From Brachynemurus nebulosus (taxonomy: Eukaryota; Arthropoda; Insecta; Neuroptera; Myrmeleontidae): DNA of 64,000 bases. Location of the stretch: contig JAPWDM010000011.1 of NCBI GenBank assembly GCA_035578155.1, positions 17,846,185-17,910,184 of the forward strand, given 5' to 3'. A program made the translations under genes and the position numbers. Below, one piece after another: positions 1-12,200 of this stretch (position 1 is its first letter; each line of letters opens with the position of its first letter). Below the pieces are notes generated by a model, which was not told the origin of the DNA, did not search any database, and saw only the letters and a program-made list of their open reading frames with translations.

Positions 1-255
1 AGATTTTAATATGCTAATGCTAGAATAGATTTTTATATATAAAACTAAAATATTCACTTTGTTTCAACAAGTTAACTTGTCCATTTCCAAATAAGTAATC
101 ATTTCAAATTCAATAAGCTGTATTGGGAACTGACCACTTTGATCATGACAGCTGGTGGCCGAAAAAACAACTAATTTTAGTGTGCACCTAAGTAAATTAT
201 TAGAGTTTGACATTAGTTTAAATTAAAATATAAAACATATTTTTTTAAAAACAGT

Positions 256-537
256 ATGGAAATTATAAAATTACCTTTGCGTAAAAAGAATAAGAGCAGA
301 GTTTATTGTGCTGTAAATGGTTGTGGGAGTAAATCTCACGAAAATTTAGAAATTAGTTTTCATGCTATTCCTAAGCCCGGTAGTAGTTTTATTTACATTA
401 TATTGAAAATATATTTGGAAAAATGGAAAAAACCGACAGACTAAAAGCATGGTTGCGTGTTTTAAAAATAAAGAATGTGAATCCGCATATGAGAGTATGT
501 TCGTTACATTTCAAAAGAAGTGATTTTATATTACCAA
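256..537 (+). pseudogene. THAP-type zinc-finger fragment, frame broken
   Basis: The frame from the ATG at 256 gives CAVNGCGSKSHE followed by SFHAIPK, the C-x4-C and first half of a THAP DNA-binding domain. The second half is read in another frame from about 423 to 537: RLKAWLRVLK then MRVCSLHFKRSDF, with the invariant W and C-x2-H. A 60-nt GT-AG intron (380-439) would have about the right spacing, but joining it leaves the frame one base off with an immediate stop. A GC-AG intron starting after 374 would restore frame. A good donor (GTAAGT) follows at 538. No downstream exon was recognised. THAP domains occur in transcription factors and in P-element-like transposases. I read this as a decayed or partial copy, possibly a gene with an unusual splice site. 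Confidence 0.55.
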
Positions 538-570
538 GTAAGTCGACTGTTTAAATATATTGTAGATAAT

Positions 571-840
571 CTAATTTAATAAATTGTGGGTTTGTGAGCA
601 TTTAACAAATGAAATTTTCCCATTTTTGGAAATTGATGCATTAATTTCGTGTGGTAGTTCTTTTAAATGCAAACTTTGCAAACACAGTGCAGTAAAACAA
701 ACAGAGTTACTATTCAAACTTCCTTCATTTCTTTCACATTTTATCAAACGATGAGCTTGAAGAATTTTCTCAGCATAAATAAAATTTTTCTGAGGTGGAT
801 TTGAACCAGCCCAGTTAAATATTTCGCTTAAAGGTAACAT
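571..840 (-). pseudogene. Fragment resembling the SWIM/YqaJ-associated region of arthropod repeat proteins
   Basis: An 89-residue frame opens with MLPLSEIFNWAG and contains FTALCLQS, LKELPHEI and KISFVKCS. The order (helical start, an A-x-CLQ-S motif, a PHEI motif, then K-C-S) resembles arthropod proteins whose next segment is a SWIM zinc finger, often preceding a YqaJ-type nuclease. Here the frame ends just after KCS, so the CxC...CxH metal site is absent. It points toward the THAP fragment and overlaps no other gene. It is probably a truncated mobile-element or multicopy-gene fragment. The family link is from memory of motif style only and is weak. Confidence 0.3.
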
Positions 841-1966
841 AATTTAATTGAAATAAACGACTACTGACAGTAATAGATTTTTCGTTGCACACAAAAATCA
901 GCCATGTTTTTTTGGCCACACCCCCGTGTCAGTTATCAATAGTAATTGTTTTTATGTAAAATATATTCCTTCTAATACCATAGTATATATTATTATTTAC
1001 GGAGTAGGTAAAGTCGCTCCCAAATCCTTCAGTAGTACCCCGTTGATTTTTATTACCTATGTAAACTCGCTCCTTAAATGGTCAGCAACGGTGCGTCATC
1101 TCGACGGGAGGTTGCAACATTTCTTTTCCTGCGTATACGCGGCAATTCAAAAATATTGGAATCCTCTAATACACATAAAATAACGCTTATATATTTTTAC
1201 GAAAAATATTTTCTTGCTAATGTTTAATTTATTGATTCATCAAATTTAAAATTATTTTTATCGGACAAATTTTCTTTAAAAACTAGATGGTGAGGTTAGT
1301 TAAGGTTAAGTTAGTTTAGTTAGTTTTGACTTTGACATAAAAACTAGGTGGTAAAGTTAGTTCAGGTTATATAGATCAAAAACTGGGACCCTTACCATAA
1401 TTTTACCAAATCGCCAGACATTTTATTAGGTGGCATTTATAATCGCTATGGTAGTTAACAAGTTAAATACTGCAAAATATATTTTAAATATCACATTACA
1501 ATATAATAAATTTTGTATTATTAAAGACATTTCTCCAGGTGTTATCGAATAAAAATAACTACATACAACTGTTAATGTTCGTCACGCAATAAATTGAAAC
1601 AAACCTTTTCCTATAGCTAAATCGAATTGCAAATAATAACACAATTAACGCTAAACTTTTTATAGTAAACAATAAAAGTTGTAAAACATCGAATGACATG
1701 TGCAATACTATAGAAATAGAGTACATACTGTCTATTTTTGTCATCGGTGATTTTCGAACTTTCACTTGAATATGAGAAAACAAAAATGATGTAAAACTGT
1801 TCACTGTTGAAATGAAAACTTATTTTTCCAAGTATGTATGTAAAACAGAAAGATATAGAGAACAAGAATGAAGTAAAAACATTTTTTTTAATGAATAAAA
1901 TTGTGCAACTGTAATTAAGAAAGTATTTATTTTATTGTAATTTATTTAATTTGAATAAGCAGAAAT

Positions 1967-3040
1967 AGTACGGTGCAGTTATTCAAAAAAACGGCCTAAC
2001 CTCAACATCCAAAGTAACAGTTTCACTCCAACTCCAAATTGTTCTATACAGTCCACATATTGTTTGGCAAAAAGTTACACCATTTTGAGCGTCGGGTTTT
2101 GGGGGGAGGGAGGTAGAAGTAGGCAAATTAACGGATTTCATCAGTCTTTTTAAATATTTCGGAAACTATGGGGTTTAGCGTAAAAAGTGTCATATACAAA
2201 AATAATCTACATTAAATTGCGAACAAAAATGGTCCTGTGCATAATCTTGCTAAAGTGAACAGTTCTAGAGTTGCAAAAGTAGCAATTTTTAATATTTTTA
2301 GCCACTGCTGCACCTATCACCAGGTGCGGCAGTGGCTGAATAAGAAGAAGAATCCGCTCGAGTGGGGGTGGAAGAAGATTGATGAACACCTGAGACCAAT
2401 TACAACAGCACGTCTTGCAGCTCCCGAGGAATTACTTTACCTCATAGTGTGCGCTTGCAAAGACGAATGCGTCCGTAACTGCGAATGCAGAAAGAGTGGT
2501 CTAAACTGCTCAAGCACATGCGGTAATTGCTCAGGCCTAGGATGTGATAATAGGGATACGAACATCATAGACGAAGATTTAGAAAAGGAGGGTGCTATGT
2601 TTGAAGAGGACTAATCGTAATTTCGTTTTACAAAACACAATCTTGTATAAAAAAATTAGTTTTCTTAGTGATAATGTGTCATATTTATATTTTTTCCAAA
2701 AAATCTAAAAATACTAAAAATTGCTACTTTTACACCCTCCATAACTCTGGAACTCTTCACTTCAGCAAGATTATACACAGGACTATTTTTGTTCGCAATT
2801 TAATGTAGATTATTTTTGTATAGGTACTTTTTGGGCTATACTGCATAGTTTTCGAAATATTTAAAAAAAAAACTGACAAAAACCGGTAATTTGCCTACTT
2901 CTACCCTCCTCCCTCCCAAACCCAACGCTCAAAATGGTGTAACTTTTTACCAAACAATATGTGGACTGTATAGAACAATTTGGAGTTGGAGTGAAACTGT
3001 TACTTTGGATGTTGAGGTTTGGGTCTAATTGCACCGTACT
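1967..3040. mobile_element. TIR element (about 335-bp arms) enclosing a CXC-domain fragment
   Basis: The left arm (1967-2301) and right arm (2705-3040) are imperfect inverted repeats of about 335 bp, starting with AGTACGGTGCA and ending inwards at a run read as TTTTTAG. They enclose about 400 bp that includes cysteine-rich coding sequence. Flanks read gaaat on the left and gaaaa on the right, so a target-site duplication is at best imperfect. No transposase is inside. The structure is that of a non-autonomous foldback or pack-type element that has captured or retained an exon. Confidence 0.8.
2237..2614 (+). CDS. CXC (tesmin/TSO1-like) domain fragment inside TIR element
   Basis: The 125-residue frame starts inside the left terminal repeat. 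From about residue 25 it becomes protein-like: YHQVRQWL, then NPLEWGWKK, then APEELLYLIVCACKDEC, CECRKSGLNC and CGNCSGLGCDN, ending in an acidic tail. The cysteine pattern (C-x-C-x3-C-x3-C-x-C-x6-C-x3-C-x2-C-x4-C) is that of a CXC metal-binding motif. Insect genomes contain uncharacterised proteins ending with this WGW-linker-CXC layout. The first 22 residues are encoded by transposon arm sequence, so the annotated ATG may be fortuitous and the real piece may begin after the AG at 2300-2301. It could be an expressed chimera or an inert captured exon. Confidence 0.55.
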   Translation: MHNLAKVNSSRVAKVAIFNIFSHCCTYHQVRQWLNKKKNPLEWGWKKIDEHLRPITTARLAAPEELLYLIVCACKDECVRNCECRKSGLNCSSTCGNCSGLGCDNRDTNIIDEDLEKEGAMFEED

Positions 3041-3489
3041 GAAAATAAAAGTATATACGCCTCAGATAATTAATACAGACGCTTGAGGGGGATTAATTTT
3101 AATATTAATTAAAGCAAGAAGTATTTCATCCCGAGAATTGTGAAAAATTTTAACTACTGTACTACGAAATCCTGACTTAATGCGTGTTTAACACACACTT
3201 GTTATTGTTATAAATTCCAAGTACAAAAGCAAGATATACAGCATCAGTATTTCTCGATATACAATGTGTAGCCTATCATAGGCGTCTTTTAACGCCTTAA
3301 TTATAAGCCCGAACCCATCCACTGACATTATGACTTTGAAGACGTGCGTCTCTTTCTGAAGCGAGCGATAATTTCCACTAGGTGTAGCCACAGTATTTAG
3401 CGGTCAATTTCGGTCTTAAAAAACGCTCAGGTAGCCAGCCAACCGTATACTGATAAGTGATATTATAGAATAAGAAACTAATTTTTTAT

Positions 3490-3520
3490 GTTCCGAACTA
3501 CCTTCGTGTAAGTTCGGAAC
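3490..3520. repeat. Short hairpin
   Basis: A 10-bp inverted repeat (GTTCCGAACT / AGTTCGGAAC) flanks an 11-bp loop. Function unknown; it may be a repeat remnant. Confidence 0.4.
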
Positions 3521-3861
3521 CTTATAAGATTGGTGAGTAACCGAAAATTTGAGAGAAGTGGTAAATCAGAGAACAAATGGTAAATAATAATAGAGTTTTA
3601 CATTCATATATTGAATATACGCAAGAGGACTATGTATTGTATGTATTTCATGTACCTGTGAATTCTATGGTTTGGTGGCCAATGCACAATCAAGTTTACT
3701 TGATTGTACACAAAATTGCAATAAAAAAAAATTTCTCTTTCTATTTCTATTTTATAGAAGCGTGTATATATTTATCTCTTTCTTTCGCTGTTTTTTCTTA
3801 AAATTATTAATAATGGAACAGATTCTAAAAATTGTTATCTTTGTCTAATAACTTATTTTAA

Positions 3862-4021
3862 TACACAGAGAGCCATCTTTACGTATTTGTGATAATTACA
3901 TACTTGCCGACCAGTCCACATAATTCATAGAAAAAATTAAATACATATAGAATCCTATCAAAAATAGGGCCATATTGCTCATCATTGTATTTCTCCCCAA
4001 CTGTAAGATGGCTCTCAGTGT
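3862..4021. mobile_element. Small TIR element (MITE), about 160 bp
   Basis: The ends are an inverted repeat of about 18 bp built on ACACAGAGAGCCATCTT on the left and AAGATGGCTCTCAGTGT on the right. No coding potential is visible. Target-site duplication not resolved. Confidence 0.55.
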
Positions 4022-4264
4022 CCGTTTTTTCGCTTATTTTATACCTATTCGTTTCGTCATAGTTCGTCCGTTTCCGTTCGTCGTCAAGTGTTACAAGTGT
4101 TAAAATATACTAATTACATATATATTGGGATAATACCAGTTTTAATATTTTTTTCTGATTATTATTAATTGTAATTTTCTTTTAACACATGTTTTTGTTG
4201 TAAAAAAACTGAATAATATTTGGGAAATTCCAGTATTTGGATAAGGGTTAATATAAAATATATA

Positions 4265-4861
4265 AGGTAACTGCGGGTAATAAGGCCTAGCTAAGGGAGA
4301 TCTTAAATAAAATGAAAAATACTGCAGATAATCAACTTTTTTATTAATAAATAAACTCCAAAAGTGTCAATCAACCAACAAAAAAATATAAATTAGGAAT
4401 TAAAATATTGGATTAGAAAATATGTAACATTTTTGAAAACTCTGTTCTTAAGCTTATGTGTAATTTTGATAGCCCTTATTTGCCGCCGATACCCAAGTAA
4501 ATAAAAAAAAAAAATTAATTATTTTGACAGATGTAAAATTATTTAATGCACTGAATTAACAAAAAGAAGAACTGAAGAACAAAATTAGATGAACAGAAAA
4601 ATAATTAGCAGCATTAATATTATAATTACTTGAGATAATTTTCGTTGATATTTTATTATTCGAGCTCGAAAATCTCACTTTATGATATATAGCTCGTTAC
4701 TGGAGACAATACGCGGGATGGCGGCAAGTGGAACATATGTTGCAACTTATTGGTGTCTGAGGCTTGCATGCGTCAAACATTGGTACGCCTGTACGAATGT
4801 TTGAACGAGTTATGAATTTTAGGCCTTATTACCCGATAGGCCTTATTACCCGCAGTTACCT
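4265..4861. mobile_element. TA-flanked MITE, 597 bp
   Basis: The terminal inverted repeat is AGGTAACTGCGGGTAATAAG, continuing to GGCCT, with TA duplicated on both sides (4263-4264 and 4862-4863). On the right the motif AGGCCTTATTACCCG is present twice in tandem. No transposase frame is present. TA duplication points to Tc1/mariner-type mobilisation. Confidence 0.75.
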
Positions 4862-5320
4862 TAACTGAGGTTACAGTTATATAGGTTTCTTTACAAGTGC
4901 ATTATATAAATAATTCAATATATGTAATTCAAATTTTTTTCTTTTTTGTGAAAAGGTTGTATTTTATTTAGATACAAAAAAAAAAAAAAAAAATTAAAAT
5001 TATTTCAAAATTTTCTGTTTTATGAGACCGCATGTGAAAATATGTATATCTCTTTTGAAATAGAGTGTACAATATACATACAAATATAAAGTATTTAGGA
5101 CCATAAAACAAACCTTTTTCAAAAAAAAAAAAGATTATTTTCAAAAAAGGTCGGAAATAGCAATAAACTTTACATTCCCCCATTTTGAAGTCAGTTCACC
5201 CAATATTTTTCCTAATAAATAAATCTTATTCCTAAAGTATAACCTATTTTTTGATTTCAGAACGATCGTGTTCATATGTGTCACATCGTGAACGTATGTG
5301 TCCGGACTGTTATATTTTAA

Positions 5321-6222
5321 CCCTAGAATCATACGTTGGTCTACGAGAAACGTTAATCATACATCGACATCGTTTTGACGGATGGACTTTTTACGGAGAG
5401 TTTTAGAGTTTATTTGCAAAAAACATTTTTTTTGACATAACAATACTACAAAAGGGAACAAAATATTTAAAAAAATTGGATTTGGAAAAATTTCTTAATG
5501 TAAATATTTATTAATTTTTTTAATCTTTTTATCAAAGCATATTTTCATTATAAAAATTAAAAAATAGATAAATACATCAATTGTAATAATTAATTTATGA
5601 ACTATTATGAGTCAGTGGACATGTGTGACTTTACAGAATGTGAAATTTCTCAGTCATAAATATTCCTATAGATATGTAGTTATTTCCCCATTAGGCACAT
5701 TTGTAAATTTTCTAAAATTTGTTAGTAATTTTTCGAATAAGATCTCAAAAAATAATAAAAATTAAAATATTTTCCACAAAATAAATTGTTAATCTTTTAT
5801 TAAGTCATTCGAAATACATTCTGTAGTTTTCGATTCAATATATTAAAACTTCAGTATTATGTCGTCTCTATAAGTCAAACAGCTGTAATCATCTTTCACA
5901 TTATCATAATCATTGAATAAATTAATTATAACATCCATATCTTTAATAAGTTTCAAAAAAATTAGGAAAACTTTTATACGTAGTGTACAAAATCTTCAAA
6001 AAAAGCATACGTTAATCATACATCGACGTCCTTTTGACGGACACTATTTCAATACAAACAGAACGACAATGACTATAAACAAAATAAATATATGTGGTGT
6101 GTTATAATAACAAATAAGTTAGATAACAGAAATCTTACAGCAAACAAGTAACAACAAGTCGTAGTATTGGAGCAGGTAGAGAAGTTCGTACGTCGTTTTG
6201 ACGTGTACGTATGATTCTAGGG
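5321..6222. mobile_element. piggyBac-like non-autonomous element with TTAA duplications
   Basis: Both ends read CCCTAGAATCATACGT in inverted orientation, and each is directly bordered by TTAA (5317-5320 and 6223-6226). The CCCTAG terminus plus a TTAA target is the hallmark of piggyBac elements. Inside, a motif of about 33 bp (ACGTTAATCATACATCGAC, then GTTTTGACGG or CTTTTGACGG) occurs near each side (about 5350-5384 and 6009-6043) in the same orientation. The 902-bp body has no transposase; the short frame at 5913-6107 is not protein-like. Confidence 0.85.
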
Positions 6223-6389
6223 TTAAGAAGTTTTAGTTATGACCACTGATTGTGAGGAACATTACTTAGTGCGTGTCAAACACGCACTTGACGAATTTTT
6301 TTTGAGATTGTCTTAATAGTTATTAGCATTATAGAGGGGATATTATAATTTTTTTAACGATCGGATTAAGTAAAAATTAAAAAATAAAA

Positions 6390-6475
6390 TTATAAAATCA
6401 GTAAAATCACTGGTCTTATGAATGTGTGATATGTTCATAGGATCAGTGATATTACTAATTTTATAATTTTTATAA
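6390..6475. repeat. AT-rich palindrome
   Basis: Inverted arms around AAATCACTGGTCTTATGAA and TTCATAGGATCAGTGAT flank a loop of about 12 bp. The AT-rich surroundings make the outer limits uncertain. Probably the core of a small foldback MITE. Confidence 0.5.
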
Positions 6476-7359
6476 ATTAAATTAATTAATAATAAAAAAT
6501 TATAATTATCCGCTTTATAAGCATTAGTTTAGTTAATTATATTTTTTAAACTTTATAAATTTTCATTTTCATTCTTGTTGTTACTGTAACTAGTTTAATA
6601 CGTTAAAAGGATAAAATTTAATACATATAAATATTTTATTAACATAAATTAGCATTTTAAAAAGGGTCGAAATCCAACGGTTTTTTTTTTTTTAAAATGT
6701 ATGACATCCATTTTTACAAAAACGTTTAAAAATAACTAATATGGTAACGACCGAAAGTAAATTAATCGACTACTATGACAATATTAATAATTACTCTAGC
6801 CTTTTTTGCTACCTATAGTAGTTAAAATTTCTGTTTCATATAATATCATGTGGTTCCCTTCTAATTCTATTTAATGTTACCGTTATTATTATTAGAATAG
6901 CTTTACATAAAGTAGCTTCAGTCACTATTTTAACCAACCCCTATTCTAAAACACCAATATGTAAATAATATTTTGTCTCTCTTTTACATTTCTTTTATTT
7001 CTGTACTCATTCTGGAGTGGCTATATACTCCTTACAATTAATAGTATTAGAAATCAAACAAGATTATGGGAAAATTTTTACAAAAAGAGTTTTATTCTTA
7101 CCTAAAATAAATCGATTTAATTACAATACAGGTAGGGTCGGCGCAAGGTTATTTGGCGCCCCCGAACTCGATAAACGCTCATTTAGACATAATAACAGTT
7201 AAAAGTCATAGAATGAAGTTTTAACTTTTAACATATTGTGTTATTATTCACAAAGTATATTAACAAAATTAAATCAGTATTTAATGCTTATTACTATGTA
7301 ATATTTTACAATAAATGGGGAATTTGACTAATTTTGCGAAATTATTTTAAAACACACAT

Positions 7360-7880
7360 ATTTATGTATTATGCATGTATACGTTTTAACTTTTTAAAAA
7401 TAAGTAATGCCAAAAATTGTTAGAAAAAATTATTTTAATATTTGTTCTCAAAATTTGCGCGAAAACGTTTACTAGCTGTCAGTTACGTCACATAGCAGCA
7501 GGTGTCCTGTAACTAAGAAAAAAATTAATTAAATTTTGATTAATTTCCATAGTTATGTTTGCTAACCGGAAATTAAGTAGCGACACTAGTGGTGATAGTG
7601 TTGAAATATAAGAGAAAGCAACGTCACAGCCCGTTTCTGCTTACGTGGATTTTAGCTAAAAAATTACTTTTTTAATTAAATTTTTTTTAAATCAAATAAT
7701 GATAGTTAAGATGAATTAGTATAATAAATTGCTGTCTTTTATTATAAATTTTCATTAAAATTTGTTTTAATTGCTTTTCTTTGATACTGTCAAATACCCC
7801 ATTATTTGTTATACCCAATTTCAAATACAATTGAACATGAGTCATCTTTAAAAAATTTAATAATTCTTCTATTCGAAACA
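7360..7880. repeat. Dispersed repeat, copy A
   Basis: This stretch matches, in reverse orientation, two blocks on either side of an insertion at 36279-36420 and 37555-37830. Shared landmarks are TCTCAAAATTTGCGCGAAAAC, the 'gcgacactagtggtgatag' region (imperfect), and GATACTGTCAAATA. A 64-residue minus-strand frame (7687-7881) lies in it, but the other copy does not keep it open, so I do not call a gene. Confidence 0.6.
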
Positions 7881-8199
7881 AATCAAATTATTTTTTTCTA
7901 AAAATAAACTGTAAATTCAAAATTTACGCAAGTGCAATAATGAAAGAGAGATAAAGCCAAGAAAACGGAAATTCTTTAAGTGATGAATCATGGTTAAATT
8001 TAAGTGAAATGGACCATAATAAATAATAGAAGAAAAAAGATAAAAAACAATTAAGAATAGAGAAAACCAAGTACACCAAAACAGAAAACAAGCTTAGAAA
8101 ATATAAAAACTAGTTCATTAAAGACGATGGTTTGGGTTAATTCTTGTTCAATTGATATTGTTGCCAAGTCTACCAGTCTCTCCTTAACGTCCGCTCTAG

Positions 8200-8425
8200 C
8201 GTTTACGTCGACTCGGGCAAAAAGAAAGAATTCCGCCCCGGTGAAAGAAAAATTCTGCACCTATTTTTTTTTGCCCTGGCGAAAGTGGCGACCTTTTTTT
8301 TGTTTTGCTCGTCAGCTGTACAAATTCCGCCCCCTTTCTTTATAATTCTCTTGAATTTTACAAAATGCCTCCATTAAAATTTGCCGCCCCGGGCAAATGT
8401 CCGGATTGCCCCCCTCCCTCCTTAG
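8200..8425. repeat. Dispersed C-rich repeat, copy 1
   Basis: A locally GC-richer stretch with several CCGCCCC blocks, TTTTGTTTTGCT, GTCAGCTGTA and GCCGCCCCGGGCAAAT. It is clearly related to 60592-60840 in the same orientation. The short open frames across it (8051-8260 minus, 8127-8345 plus) are by-products of the repeat. Confidence 0.65.
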
Positions 8426-8794
8426 AGCGATCATTCATATAGGCTGAAATCATTTCTATCATTATCTGGAATAACATTAGATTGTGTAATATGAAATGTC
8501 GTTTTCAGACCATTTGCCCAACGACGTAATGTAGATAAACATCGACACTTTTTTGAGCATTAGAGAAAATTTTAAAAGTAATTATTTAACTCTGAATAGA
8601 TTTTTTGTAACTTGGAATCATTTCCATCATTAATTGGAATAACATTAGATCGTGTAATATGAAATGTCGTTTTCCGATCACTAGGTCAACCATGTAATTC
8701 AGACATGATAAAAAAATTTTTGACACTTTTTTTACATTCAAAATATTTTAGTAAAAAATCATAAAACGAGATAAAAAAAAAGGTTAACTGACCC

Positions 8795-8916
8795 TTTTAG
8801 CGAATTTCCAAAACTGGAAATTCAGCTTTTACGCCAGGTGTCATGGTGCGACCTAAGCCCGAGACCATATCAGAAATATGTTTTGAGGTCCCTAGAATAC
8901 GAAAATGATATTCACT

Positions 8917-8986
<70 letters not shown>

Positions 8987-9270
8987 CCGCGCGATAACTC
9001 TCGAACGAAACGTTTAATGCTTATGAAATTTTGTGTGCGAATTCGATTTTCCAAATCGTTGGATGAGTTCGTTAGCCAGACACGTCGGATGCCCAGAAGT
9101 AGGTTTTCCGGGCGTTTTTTGTCAACAAAATGAGTTTTTTGCCAGAATTAAGCAATTTTTCAAATTTTTTTTTACACTAAGCCATTGTAAAAGGTAAAAT
9201 GCATAAAAAATGTTTTTATACCGTTGCTCTAAATTACTTACTTTTCGAGAAAAACTAGGAAATATGTCGT
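8795..9270. repeat. Microsatellite-bearing repeat, copy 1
   Basis: It starts at TTTTAGCGAATTTCC and passes through a conserved block ending TTTTGAGGTCCCTAG and TTCACTAAAATT. It then runs into a (TA)n tract at 8922-8982, followed by TCCGCGCGATAACTCTCGAA and GAGTTCGTTAGCCAGACACG. The same order recurs at 15110 and 16774. The 85-residue minus frame here is a poly(Tyr-Ile) artefact of the TA tract. Confidence 0.75.
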
Positions 9271-12200
9271 TCTCCATTTCACTCGCACTCGCATTCTTTT
9301 TTTTTCTGTCTCATTTTTTGCGAGCTAAATTCGAAAAAAACCGCTTTATAAGTAGCGTGTCATGATTTTTTTAATCCAATTTAACGATTCGGCTATATTC
9401 TATTTCTCTGTCAGTTAAATGTTTTTATAATGTATCTCTGTTCCATTTTTTTTTACAAAAAAAATCCCGACGATATCTGTTATGTGATATGATCAGAATT
9501 TAGATTATATTTACACCTTCCTAAAATTAATAAGAGTTTGCTTCAATCGTATAAAAATTACGTTAAATCATATTCAAACAATAATATTTTTACGTAATTT
9601 TTTATCCAATTGACAATACAGTTATGATTAGAATTGTATAATCAGAGCATTCTAATATTAAATAATTTTGCACATTCAATTTTTTTTTTTTAACAAAGAA
9701 AAATTTTTTTAAATTTTGACACATTCTTTTATGAAATTTCGATTAAGAAATATTAAAAAATTTTAAAGTGAATCATTTAAAAAGAGTTAAAAATAAATTA
9801 AAAAGGAAACATTTCTCTATTTTAACATATTTGTAAAGAAAATTTTACAGTTTACTTACAGTTTTTTGAAAAAATGTAATAACATTTTTACATACAATAA
9901 AGATTATATTTGAACGGTAGGAAATCCACAAATTTTTTTTTATTTCTTTAATTAATTATTAAATTTGGTTTTAGAAGAAAATCTTCGTCTAATTCGCTCC
10001 AAGCCGAAAGTATAGCCACTAATAAGGACATTCCACTGTTAAAATAAATGGAAAATATATTGAAATTTATTTAATGAAAGCCATTCATACACATTTTTAA
10101 AATATCCTTTTGAATTATATAACAAATAAAATCTGTGTAAAAAAATCTAATTGACGTGTTTTTTCTCAATTTGCTAATATTAAGTAAGGCTCGTTAATTA
10201 GGGAGTGATTGTGTTAAAATTTTAATATAAAATATGGTAATTTTAACCCTCTTTAAAAGAACATTTCGATTTTAACAATAAAAAAATTTTAAAAAGTGTT
10301 TTCGTTTTTCCCGGATTACCAAAAACTGTTCATAGGCATATCTGTGACTAAAGTTGCCTCCCTTTCTTAAGAAAATAAAGTATTTTTAAAATTTTGTGCA
10401 AAAGAATAAAACACAATTAACGAAAAAAAAGTACGCGTTTCCATATTTTTAAGATTTTGTAGTACAAGAAAATCCTTATAAATTCATCATATCTGTTATT
10501 GCATTTACTAGCTTTTACGCAATTTAATAAACAAAAGTCTGAAAATGGACGTAGAATCTCACTGTTATTAATTATTATGTCTTAGTCTTTTGAAAAATTA
10601 TTTTTTGAACTAAAATAAGAATAGGAGGAATATAAACTTAGGGGTAAACGACAGGAGTATATAAACTTTATTTTAGATTCTACGTTTATTTTTACAGAAA
10701 ATCATCAAGTACCTATTATTTCTTTTTTGAATGTATAAATACAAAAAGTTCGAAATTATTTTATATTAGAATTTCAATTTTGGTCGACCCTACGGGTTGT
10801 CCCCATTTACTCTTTTCTCGTCTCTTTTGACCCCAATTTTTCATAGAGAAGAAATTATACGATTTTTGTTAATTTTTCAAAAACCACCGATATTTTTAAA
10901 TTTTTTTGGATACTGCTGATAAAGTGACCATCTTCGCGTAAATTTTTAATATATTAAAGATTAGGTACTCATAAAATAAATACAAAAAAATACGGTGTGA
11001 AGTCTGAATGCGTACCTATTCATCCTTGTCTACGGTAGCACATTTTTTATTGACATAAATATTAGAAACGCAGGAAAAGAGACCAGGAATCAACATAGAA
11101 GTGGATTATGGTACGATATATTTTCTGAAAAAAGTGCTTAGGACCAAAGTTATAGAGTTCAAAGTGATGCACTTGATGATGACTTTGAAGTTGACCTTGA
11201 GGTCAATTTCCAAAGTCATTTGAAAATCATTTAATATTTTTCAAAAGGAGTAGTTTACTTTTCATCCCTAAATGGTTCAAAGTATATTCGAACGAATTTC
11301 ACATGCAAGATAGAAAATAAGTGATCAAGAAGTAATTTTGAAAAATACTTGCTCAATCGCAATCGGAAAAATAATAGTTAATCATATGTTGAATTGAATT
11401 CCTAATATGATAACTATAGAGTAGCAATAAAAATTTTAAAAAATTTTGAAAATTTCTAATATAACATAAACTTAATGTTTAACTTACAATTGGAGTGATA
11501 TTAAATCTTTTCTTAACTTTACTTCTAAAATTACTTACAAAAATGTTTTCTTCTAATTTTTTCTATAAATTTGCGCCTATTTTTTCATTTCGTCAGGTTT
11601 TTATTTTTTTTATTTTAGAAAAATAACGCAACAAATCAATTTTGAAGATAGATTGAGTCAATACATGAAATTACTGCTTATAGGTACAGGATATGGTCAA
11701 AGTTCGGCAATGGCTAATCATTTTCAACTGACCTTGAAAATCGATTTCAGGGTCACTATCAAAAGCATCGCTTTAAATTCTACAAATTTGGTACTCAGCC
11801 CTTTTTTCAAAAAATATGTCGTTTGAAAAATATTTAGCTATAACTGTTTTCATCTACAGAGGTTGAATGGTGTTTTCTACCCCTAAAAAGCGTATTTAGC
11901 CGAAATAAAAAAACACGTATTTAATATTTTTCGCAGTTTAATAAGTATGTTAAGTTTCATTCAAATTGGCAAGTATTAGTTGGGTAGTGTTATTTGTCAG
12001 AATGTTTTGCCGATCTAGTTTTTTCAATATTTCTTTGCTCGTTTTCAGAATTTGTATTTTAATTTCTACGGACAAATAACTCATTCTTTTCTTCGATTTT
12101 AGTAACTTTTATTTGCTGATGTTGACCATTAATTGATCGAAACATATCAAATATTTTTCAATGATTTTTTTAGCGAATGTCGAAAATTTTGAAAATTTTT

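Noticed and set aside
1280..1375. Possible TTAGG-type telomeric repeat
   Set aside because: The GTTAGTT/GGTTAAG words are irregular and do not form an array.
4975..4995. Long A tracts as possible retroposed poly(A) tails
   Set aside because: No upstream coding or SINE-like body and no flanking duplication; homopolymers are common throughout this window.
7687..7881. 64-residue minus frame
   Set aside because: It lies in a dispersed repeat; the related copy at 36300-36410 does not preserve an open frame.
8797..9054. 85-residue minus frame with a Tyr-Ile run
   Set aside because: The frame is open only because TA repeats encode Tyr/Ile; the same happens at 16729-17169.
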